From Erythrobacter sp. BLCC-B19 (lineage in GTDB: Bacteria > Pseudomonadota > Alphaproteobacteria > Sphingomonadales > Sphingomonadaceae): a stretch of DNA of 64,000 nt. The translations under genes and the position numbers were made by a program. How positions within the stretch are numbered: the first letter of the stretch is position 1; each line of letters opens with the position of its first letter. Under the pieces are notes generated by a model. It saw nothing but the letters and a program-made list of their open reading frames with translations. It was not told the DNA's origin and did not search any database. The stretch lies in contig NZ_CP117516.1 in NCBI RefSeq assembly GCF_028621955.1, positions 434,001 through 498,000 on the forward strand. Reading direction: 5' to 3'. This document shows, piece after piece, positions 57,866 to 64,000 of the stretch.

Positions 57866-59431
57866 TCAGTCGGGGCGCGGCGATAGGTCGATCCCGCTAT
57901 CGAAGGCGGCCCGCGCGCCGCAGCTGATGACATCGCCCACTTCCTCGGGCGTGTCGCCAAGGTTCCCGCTGTAACGGAAATGGATGCGGCGGCCATCAAG
58001 GCGCAGCAGCGGCAGCATCGCACCCTCCGTCCCGCGCAGGCTCCACCACCCGCTCGCCGGGTCGAACCGCAGCCCCAGCGCGTTGAGGTCGCACATGTGG
58101 GCATTGCCGCCGATGGCATCGCCCACCGCGTCGATGGTGCCGTCCTTGCCGCCGGTCAGCGTCACCCGCTGGTAGCTGCCATCGATCAACACCGGGATGA
58201 TGCGCGCATACAGGTCGCCATGCCGCGCCGCATCGGGCAGGGGCAGGAGATCGGTGTGGTAGCTGACTGTTTCCCCCGGCTTGAGGGTGATACCGGGGCC
58301 AAGCAGCCCGCGCAGCTGGGCCAGCCGGGCCTCGTAGCGGTCGACAAGGCAGGTCTCGTCCTTGCACTGCCCCCTTGCCGCAAGCCAGCGGCGCTGGGCG
58401 GCGAGATCGCCCTTGCCGGCAGCGCGCACCTCGCCCCACACCTCGGCCAGATCACGGTCGAGGCTGCGCAGATACTCGGCAAATTGCCCGCAGATCAGTT
58501 TTTCGACGGGCGTTCCGGCCTTGGCGCAATCGAAGCTGGGGCGGTCGGGCGGGCTGACGACCGAAAGGCTCGCGGCGATCAGGCTGCGGGCTTCATCAGG
58601 GGTGATGTCGACCCGCAGGCGCTCGCCCCCGCCCTCGCCCTCATCCTCGCTTTCGTAGGTGGGGGTGAAATAGTTCGCCAGTCGCACCGGGCCGATGATG
58701 CGCGCGCCGCCCAGTCGCGGCAGGGAACGCGGGGCGATGGTGGTGTTGTCGATCACCGCGCCCTCGTGCATCGCCGCATCCCACAGCCCCAGCCCGCTGA
58801 GATCGGCGCCGGTGAGGTCGGCCCCGGTCAGGTCGGGGGTGGCGTTGATGCACCATTCGTCGACCGTGATCCCGCAGGCAAAGCTTGCGTCCCTGAGGTT
58901 GGCCCCGGCAAAGCTGGTGCTGCCGAACCCCGCGCCCTGATAGGCCGATACGAAGCGCATCCCCGACAGATCGGCGCGGGAGAAATCCGCCCCTTCGATA
59001 TCCACGCCGCGGGTGCGCAGCCCCGGCCAGCGCGCGCGGGCGAGTTTGGCCTCGCGCAAGGATGTGCGCACCAGTTGCAGCTGCGGGATCTGGGTTGCCT
59101 CCCAATTGCTGCCTTCGAGGTTCATGTCGACGAGGCAGGCATTTGCCAGCCCGTCGGCGACAACCCGCATATCCGCCTTGGGAAACTCACCACCAAGGAT
59201 CACGATCCGCTTGCCCTCAGGCAGAGCGCGCAGCAGCGCGGCATGGATCGCGACGGGCGAGGTCATGGCGCGCGCGTCGATGATCGACCAGCCTGCGCGT
59301 TCCTCGGCGCGGCTTTCGTAATCGGCGGCGCAATCATCGAGCCGGTCGAAATCAGCCTCGCCAAGCGGCGCGGGCGGCTCCTGCGCGGCAAGACCAAGGG
59401 CAGCGGCGACGAGGGCGGCGAGTGTCAGCAT
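57866..59431 (-). CDS. Exported pentapeptide-repeat protein with LprI-like domain
   Basis: A 521-residue protein with a signal peptide (about 1-17). A pentapeptide-repeat helix (about 95-225) reads LEGSNWEATQ, GADFSRADLSGM, GADLTGADLSGLGL. A lysozyme-inhibitor LprI-like (DUF1311) domain follows at about 300-395, with SFDCAKAGTPVEKLICGQ, DLAEVWGEV and RGQCKDETCLVDRYEARL. A C-terminal domain (about 400-510) is of unknown type. The combination suggests a periplasmic protein that may bind peptidoglycan-related enzymes; this is inference. Confidence 0.85.
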   Translation of the reverse strand: MLTLAALVAAALGLAAQEPPAPLGEADFDRLDDCAADYESRAEERAGWSIIDARAMTSPVAIHAALLRALPEGKRIVILGGEFPKADMRVVADGLANACLVDMNLEGSNWEATQIPQLQLVRTSLREAKLARARWPGLRTRGVDIEGADFSRADLSGMRFVSAYQGAGFGSTSFAGANLRDASFACGITVDEWCINATPDLTGADLTGADLSGLGLWDAAMHEGAVIDNTTIAPRSLPRLGGARIIGPVRLANYFTPTYESEDEGEGGGERLRVDITPDEARSLIAASLSVVSPPDRPSFDCAKAGTPVEKLICGQFAEYLRSLDRDLAEVWGEVRAAGKGDLAAQRRWLAARGQCKDETCLVDRYEARLAQLRGLLGPGITLKPGETVSYHTDLLPLPDAARHGDLYARIIPVLIDGSYQRVTLTGGKDGTIDAVGDAIGGNAHMCDLNALGLRFDPASGWWSLRGTEGAMLPLLRLDGRRIHFRYSGNLGDTPEEVGDVISCGARAAFDSGIDLSPRPD

Positions 59432-59604
59432 TGGCGGCGGTTCCTCCCGTGCGCGAGGTTACGCGATGGGGCAACGCGCACCAACCCCTTGTTAGCGGGG
59501 GAGCCAGCGGGGCGACGGGTCAAGCCCGGGGCGGGGTATGGAAGGTGTCAATATCGCAATGATCCGGCCCGGCACGGGCCGCGAGCGCACGCGCGCGAGC
59601 CGCA

Positions 59605-59664
59605 GGTGCTCGATCCCGCAGGGATCGAAACAGCACCGAGGACGCTCGCCCGGAGGGGCGAGCG
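59605..59664. other. Two hairpins downstream of RNase P RNA
   Basis: GGTGCT-CGATCCC and GGGATCG-AAAC-AGCACC (59605-59637) form a 13-pair stem with a 4-base bulge. CGCTCGCC and GGGCGAGCG (59643-59664) form a second stem. They lie 16 to 75 bases beyond the predicted RNase P RNA 3' end on the minus strand. They may act in termination or 3' processing. No T-run follows. The rest of 59432-59679 shows nothing I can name. Confidence 0.45.
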
Positions 59665-59679
59665 CAACACATACATCAT

Positions 59680-60112
59680 ATCAGGGGGCCATCATAAGCC
59701 GGGTTCTGTCTCCCGAGGCGGTATCCCTTGCGGGACGGGCCTCAGGTGGCAGCCATTCATCTGGGCCGGCGATTGCTCGACGGCTCTAGCAGCCAACCCG
59801 GGCCGCTCAGGGCGAAACACCCCTACCCATCTGGCGATGGGCGCGCGGCCCCTATTCGGCCTTGCTCCGGGTGGGGTTTGCCATGCGGTTGCTGTTGCCA
59901 GCCCCCCGGTGCGCTTTTACCGCACCCTTTCACCCTTGCCTGTGCGCCCTTTCGGGTCGCCATCGGCGGTTTGCTCTCTGTGGCACTTTCCCTTGCGCCC
60001 CATGCGGAAGCGCCGGCGGGCGTTACCCGCCACCCTTGTTTCGTGGAGCCCGGACTTTCCTCGCGCCCGAAAGCACGCGGCTGCCTCAGGCCCCCTGACC
60101 GGGCGGCCTATA
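59680..60112 (-). ncRNA. rnpB: RNase P RNA (bacterial class A)
   Basis: The catalytic RNA of ribonuclease P, which matures tRNA 5' ends. On the minus strand the universally conserved GAGGAAAGTCCGGGCTCC lies at 60062-60045 and ACAGAACCCGGCTTA at 59709-59695. The terminal helix P1 is formed by TCAGGGGGCC near the 5' end and GGCCCCCTGAT at the 3' end. The length of about 430 bases is normal for alphaproteobacteria. The exact ends are set by P1 pairing and are approximate to about 10 bases. Open reading frames across it are shadows. Confidence 0.93.
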
Positions 60113-60200
60113 GGGGCAAGCGCCGAGAATAGCAAAACTAGCGTCCTTTGTGGTCGCATCGCTGAAGCTGAAAACCGGTTCCCACTTTTCAGCGCGATGC

Positions 60201-60923
60201 TTACCGCGTCCGCCCCTGATCGCGGTCGAGGAGCAGCTGCCACAGGATCGCGGCCACCTCGCCATCGGGGACGCCGGTGATCCGCTCGGGCCGCCAGCGA
60301 CGCTCGAAGGCCTCGACCGCCTTGGCCTGATCGGTGATGTCGTAACCGAAGCGTTCCAGCGCGAGGAAGAAGCTGCCCCAATTGTGGAACGGATTGCCCG
60401 CCGCAAGGCATTCGGGCTTGGGCAGGCACAGCTTGTGCTGCGCGAGGCGATCCCACGGGAAGAGCTCGCCCGGATCGACCTTGCGCATCGGCGCGACATC
60501 GGAATGGCCGACCACATTGGCGCGCGGGATGTCATACTGCCTGACGATCCGCGCCAGCAGCGGGATCAGCGCGTCGATCTGCGCTTCGGCAAAGCCGCGA
60601 TAGCCGCCGTTTTCGGGGGCGTGGCCGGGATGATCCAATTCGATCCCGATGCTCGCCGAATTGACGTCAGGTATCCCGCGCCAATAGCTTGCGCCCGCGT
60701 GCCAGGCGCGGCGGTCTTCGGGCACGAGACGGATCACCTCGCCTTCCTCGGTGATGCAGTAATGCGCGCTGACGCTGGCGGCAGGATCGCACATCCGCGC
60801 GAGCGCCGTCTCGACCGGCTTCATCTCGGTATAGTGGATCACCACCATCGAGACGGGCGCGGTGCGCTCGCCATGATTGGGCGAGGGGAGTTCGCGGTGA
60901 ATGAGTTCATCGCCCCCCGACAC
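60201..60923 (-). CDS. N-acetylmuramoyl-L-alanine amidase (AmpD/Amidase_2 family)
   Basis: A 240-residue zinc amidase. His30 (VIHYTE), His140 (GHSDVAP) and Asp150 (KVDPGELFPW) are the expected zinc ligands. AWHAGASYWRG and SIGIELDHPG belong to the family core. Residues about 185-238 form a small peptidoglycan-binding-like helix domain (AVEAFERRWRPERITG). No signal peptide is seen, as in AmpD, so it may recycle anhydro-muropeptides in the cytoplasm. The start appears to be GTG at 60923, 10 bases after the chpT stop. Confidence 0.9.
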   Translation of the reverse strand: MSGGDELIHRELPSPNHGERTAPVSMVVIHYTEMKPVETALARMCDPAASVSAHYCITEEGEVIRLVPEDRRAWHAGASYWRGIPDVNSASIGIELDHPGHAPENGGYRGFAEAQIDALIPLLARIVRQYDIPRANVVGHSDVAPMRKVDPGELFPWDRLAQHKLCLPKPECLAAGNPFHNWGSFFLALERFGYDITDQAKAVEAFERRWRPERITGVPDGEVAAILWQLLLDRDQGRTR

Positions 60924-60933
60924 GCGCGCGGCC

Positions 60934-61587
60934 CTAGCCGATCATGCCTTCGGGCTCGGGCAGCACCGCGCCCAAGACCAGCGCCCCGTCACCCAGCTTG
61001 TACTGGAGCCCGCCCTCCATCTCCTCGGCGAGCACCGCGATCATGTGGGCAGCAGCCGTGCGGCTGGTGATCTCGGCCTCGTCGAGATCGCCCTGCAGCG
61101 CGCGGCCGATGGTCTCGTCGAAGGCGATCCGGTCACCGCGGGCGCGCGCGACAATCTCCACCGCCCCGTCACGCCGTTCCGCCCCGATGTCGAGCGTCCC
61201 GCCGCGCACCAGCGCGTCCAGCGCGATCTGCGCAAGGTTGAGCAGCACCTTGACCGCGGGCTTGGGCAGGCTCGGTTCGGCAATCGCCCAATTGACCTCG
61301 ACCCGCTTGGCATCGCCCGCCAGCGCGTCGATCACGCTGCGCGCCTCGTCGACCGGGATCGCCTCGCCAAAACCGCCCGCGGCCCCGAAGGCGAGGCGGA
61401 AGAACTTCAGCTTGTCGGTGCTGATGCGGGCGGACTGTTCGAGCAGCTCCATGCAGCGCGCGCGCATCTGCGGGTCTTGTTCGTCGGCCAGCAGCTCCAG
61501 CCCGTTGGCGAGCGCGCCGACCGGCGAGAGCATATCATGGCACAGGCGCGAGCACAGCATCGCGGCGAGATCGGTCTGGGAAATCAT
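60934..61587 (-). CDS. chpT: Histidine phosphotransferase ChpT
   Basis: A 217-residue protein. The N-terminal four-helix-bundle segment LCSRLCHDMLSPVGALANGLELL carries the phosphorylated His17 followed by Asp18. The C-terminal half is a degenerate ATPase-like fold without ATP motifs, as in Caulobacter ChpT. ChpT passes phosphate from CckA to CtrA and CpdR, controlling the cell cycle and, in sphingomonads, motility and gene transfer functions. ATG 61587 (MISQTDLAAM) is the family start. It lies 10 bases after the JAMM gene stop. Confidence 0.92.
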   Translation of the reverse strand: MISQTDLAAMLCSRLCHDMLSPVGALANGLELLADEQDPQMRARCMELLEQSARISTDKLKFFRLAFGAAGGFGEAIPVDEARSVIDALAGDAKRVEVNWAIAEPSLPKPAVKVLLNLAQIALDALVRGGTLDIGAERRDGAVEIVARARGDRIAFDETIGRALQGDLDEAEITSRTAAAHMIAVLAEEMEGGLQYKLGDGALVLGAVLPEPEGMIG

Positions 61588-61597
61588 GCTCGCTGCT

Positions 61598-61993
61598 CTA
61601 ACCATCGATCCGGCATAAGGGAAGTGCGACAAACCCTTGTTTGCCGTCCTGCCAGAACCTTGTGTCGTCCTGACTGATGATGGCCCAGACCTTGCCGTCT
61701 CCGGCGGCGCAGGCGCGGTCGGTGGCGGAGGGTTCTGCCGGGCCGCGGGGATGCGAGTGGTAATAGCCGATAACCTGCACGCCCCCACCCCGCGCGGCGC
61801 GGTGCGCGTCGATCAATGCTTGCGGGTCGATCTCGAAATGGGTGCGGGGCGCGGGGTGGACATTGCGGGCGGCGCGCGCCTCGGTTATCCGCTCGCCCTC
61901 CCCCAGCAGGATGCCGCACGCCTCCTGCGGATGGGCAGCGGCGGCATGGGCGCGCATGGCGGCGAGCGCTTGGCTTGTCACAGCGAGTTCCAT
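61598..61993 (-). CDS. JAMM/MPN-domain metalloprotease-like protein
   Basis: A 131-residue Mov34/MPN-family protein. The JAMM zinc signature is complete: Glu24 in EACGILLG, then His79-Ser-His81 (GYYHSHPRG), Ser89 and Asp92 (SATD). Bacterial members act on protein tags or cleave sulphur-carrier proteins such as ThiS/MoaD-like partners; the substrate here is unknown. No ubiquitin-like gene is adjacent. ATG 61993 (MELAVTSQ) is preferred. It diverges from rluD with only 16 bases between start codons. Confidence 0.9.
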   Translation of the reverse strand: MELAVTSQALAAMRAHAAAAHPQEACGILLGEGERITEARAARNVHPAPRTHFEIDPQALIDAHRAARGGGVQVIGYYHSHPRGPAEPSATDRACAAGDGKVWAIISQDDTRFWQDGKQGFVALPLCRIDG

Positions 61994-62009
61994 CCCGCAT
62001 GGCCATAGC

Positions 62010-62963
62010 ATGGCCGACAGCGAAATCATCACCGGCACCATCGAAGCCCCCGCCCGTCTCGACAAGGCGCTGGCCGAAGCCACCGGCCTGTCGCGCGCGC
62101 GTGTTCAGAATCTGATCGACGAGGGCCGCGTCGATGTCGCGGGCAAGACTGCCACCTCCGCCTCGATGAAGGTTGCGGGCGGTACCGCGTTCCGCATCAT
62201 CCTGGCCGCCGCCATGCCCGCCGCAGCCCAGCCAGAGGACATCGCGCTCACCATCGCCTACGAGGACGCGCATCTGATCGTGGTCGACAAGCCTGCGGGC
62301 ATGGTCGTCCACCCGGCGGTGGGCAACATCACCGGCACGCTGGTCAACGCCCTGCTGCACCACTGCCGGGGCAACCTGTCGGGTATCAACGGGGTCGCGC
62401 GGCCCGGGATCGTCCACCGGATCGACAAGGACACCTCGGGCCTGCTCGTCGTCGCCAAGTCCGATGCCGCGCATGAGGGGCTGGCGGTGCAGTTCGCCGC
62501 GCACACCGTCCACCGCCGCTACATCGCGGTCACCGCCGGACACCCCAGCCCGCCCGAGGGCACCATCGACGCGCGCGTCGGCCGGTCGGACGCGGACCGA
62601 AAGAAAATGACGGTGCTGCCCAACAATTCCTCGCGCGGCAAAACGGCGATCACCCATTACAAGACCCTCGAACGGCTGGACGATGCCGCCGTGATCGAGT
62701 GCCGGCTGGAAACCGGTCGCACCCACCAGGTGCGCGTTCACTGTGCGTCAATCGGCCATCCTTTATTGGGAGACCCTGCCTATGGCCGCACACCCAAATC
62801 CCTGCGCCCCCTGCTCGAACGACTCGGCTTTTCGCGGCAGGCGCTCCATGCGGCCGAGCTGGGCTTCCAGCACCCCATCACCGGGGAAACCGTGCAATTT
62901 CGGAGCGATCTCCCATCTGACATGATGGAACTGATCGACCAACTGAGATGTTCTGATCGATGA
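62010..62963 (+). CDS. rluD: 23S rRNA pseudouridine synthase RluD
   Basis: A 317-residue RluA-family synthase. An S4 domain (about 15-65) precedes the catalytic HRIDKDTSGLLVVAK with nucleophile Asp139. RTHQVRVHCASIGHPLLGDPAYG and the RluD-type end HAAELGFQHP follow. It should modify uridines 1911, 1915 and 1917 in helix 69 of 23S rRNA. ATG 62010 is only 16 bases from the divergent JAMM start. Confidence 0.93.
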   Translation: MADSEIITGTIEAPARLDKALAEATGLSRARVQNLIDEGRVDVAGKTATSASMKVAGGTAFRIILAAAMPAAAQPEDIALTIAYEDAHLIVVDKPAGMVVHPAVGNITGTLVNALLHHCRGNLSGINGVARPGIVHRIDKDTSGLLVVAKSDAAHEGLAVQFAAHTVHRRYIAVTAGHPSPPEGTIDARVGRSDADRKKMTVLPNNSSRGKTAITHYKTLERLDDAAVIECRLETGRTHQVRVHCASIGHPLLGDPAYGRTPKSLRPLLERLGFSRQALHAAELGFQHPITGETVQFRSDLPSDMMELIDQLRCSDR

Positions 62964-63079
62964 AACGCGCATACATCTGAGCGATTTTCGCGTATATCCG
63001 TAACCCGTGGCCCAAGCGCGACGGATGCCCATCAGGGGTCTTCGCCAAGCGGTCGACGCTAGAAAGGTTAGGTAATCCA

Positions 63080-63985
63080 GTGACCAAGTCAAAAGCCTCG
63101 TCGATGCCGGCGTTGAGCGGTGAGCAGAGCCTCAACCGCTATCTCGCCGAAATCCGCAAGTTCCCGGTGCTGACCGCCGAGCAGGAATATATGCTCGCCA
63201 AGCGCTATCAGGAACACGAAGACCCTGAGGCCGCCGCCCAGCTCGTCTCCAGCCACCTGCGGCTCGTCGCGAAGATCGCGATGGGGTACCGCGGCTATGG
63301 CCTGCCCGTCGCCGACCTCATTTCGGAAGGCAACGTGGGCCTGATGCAGGGCGTCAAGAAGTTCGAACCCGATCGCGGCTTCCGCCTCGCGACCTACGCG
63401 ATGTGGTGGATCAAGGCCTCGATCCAGGAGTATATCCTGCGTTCGTGGAGCCTCGTGAAGATGGGCACCACCGCCGCGCAGAAGAAGCTGTTCTTCAACC
63501 TGCGCCGGATGAAGAAGAACCTCGATGCCTATGAAGACACCGATCTTCACCCCGACGATGTGACCAAGATCGCGACCGACCTCGGCGTGCCCGAGCAGGA
63601 AGTGGTCAACATGAACCGCCGGATGATGATGGGCGGCGACGGCTCGCTCAACACCCCGATGCGCGGGGGCGAGGAAGGCTCGGGCGAATGGCAGGACTGG
63701 CTGACGGATGACCGTCCGCTGCAGGACGAAACCGTCGCCGAGGCGGAGGAATCGCAGCTGCGCATGGAAATGCTCGGCGAGGCGATGAACAGCCTCAACG
63801 AGCGTGAGCGTCACATCCTCACCGAACGCCGGTTGACCGACAAGCCCCAGACGCTGGAAGAACTCAGCCAGGAATACGACGTCAGCCGCGAACGCATCCG
63901 CCAGATCGAGGTGCGCGCTTTCGAAAAGCTGCAAAAGGCAATGCAGCGGATCGCGGGCGAACGGCTGCTGCCGGGGATCGCCTGA
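63080..63985 (+). CDS. rpoH: RNA polymerase heat-shock sigma factor RpoH
   Basis: A 301-residue sigma-32 protein. It has region 2 with the promoter-melting text FEPDRGFRLATYAMWWIKASI, the RpoH box (QKKLFFNLRR), and region 4 with TLEELSQEYDVSRERIRQIE. It directs transcription of chaperone and protease genes. The start is a GTG at 63080 with AGGTTAGG upstream. The 116-base gap after rluD contains its likely promoter, but no clear -35/-10 pair was found. Confidence 0.96.
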   Translation: MTKSKASSMPALSGEQSLNRYLAEIRKFPVLTAEQEYMLAKRYQEHEDPEAAAQLVSSHLRLVAKIAMGYRGYGLPVADLISEGNVGLMQGVKKFEPDRGFRLATYAMWWIKASIQEYILRSWSLVKMGTTAAQKKLFFNLRRMKKNLDAYEDTDLHPDDVTKIATDLGVPEQEVVNMNRRMMMGGDGSLNTPMRGGEEGSGEWQDWLTDDRPLQDETVAEAEESQLRMEMLGEAMNSLNERERHILTERRLTDKPQTLEELSQEYDVSRERIRQIEVRAFEKLQKAMQRIAGERLLPGIA

Positions 63986-64000
63986 CGGATCGCGTAAGCG

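Overview
The window is a 64 kb piece of a high-GC alphaproteobacterial chromosome. It looks like a sphingomonad, most plausibly Erythrobacteraceae; this is inferred from gene content (ChpT, an ATP12-type F1-ATPase chaperone, an RpoH-type sigma factor, TonB-linked carbohydrate genes with tryptophan-halogenase-like flavoproteins) and from interspersed inverted repeats of a kind I associate with sphingomonads. High third-position GC produces long antisense reading frames over most real genes; these were ignored. I saw no insertion sequence, prophage, CRISPR array or tRNA gene.

Region 1 (1-15.5 kb) is an alpha-glucan/maltodextrin utilisation locus. On the minus strand lie an MFS sugar transporter, a periplasmic GH13 enzyme and a GH97 enzyme cut by the window edge. 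On the plus strand lie a secreted GH13 amylase, a GH13 alpha-glucosidase, a LacI-type regulator and a halogenase-like flavoprotein. A large TonB-dependent receptor (minus) is followed by a divergent DUF6445 protein and a second halogenase-like protein. Identical 16-base operator-like sequences occur in the divergent promoter and inside the DUF6445 gene. A lone perfect parS-type palindrome lies beside the receptor gene.

Region 2 (15.5-28.5 kb) holds a cytochrome c lipoprotein, a DUF1499 protein, and a four-gene minus-strand operon (FAD oxidoreductase, TVP38-disulfide reductase fusion, nucleoside transporter, CDP-alcohol phosphatidyltransferase). Next is a type-I-secretion-like plus-strand operon whose ABC protein has lost every recognisable ATPase motif, with HlyD- and TolC-like partners, facing two exported proteins of unknown function.

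Region 3 (28.5-41.6 kb) carries a long minus-strand array: rpsU, FKBP isomerase, gatC, gatA, an acyltransferase, two small proteins, gatB, a membrane protein, a hydrolase, an AraC regulator and trmL. It is followed by a tightly overlapping plus-strand operon from crcB to the ATP12 chaperone. Two copies of one inverted-repeat element lie here.

Region 4 (41.6-52.8 kb) contains an Mla-type lipid transport operon (permease, ATPase, MCE protein, lipoprotein), divergent valS, queE behind two palindromes, a HerA-like ATPase, and a TIGR02186/TauE pair. Region 5 (52.8-64 kb) contains a compact NfrB/NfrA-like glycosyltransferase-porin pair, a VOC protein, a SIMPL protein, a metallophosphatase, a pentapeptide/LprI-like protein, RNase P RNA, an amidase-ChpT-JAMM operon, rluD and rpoH.
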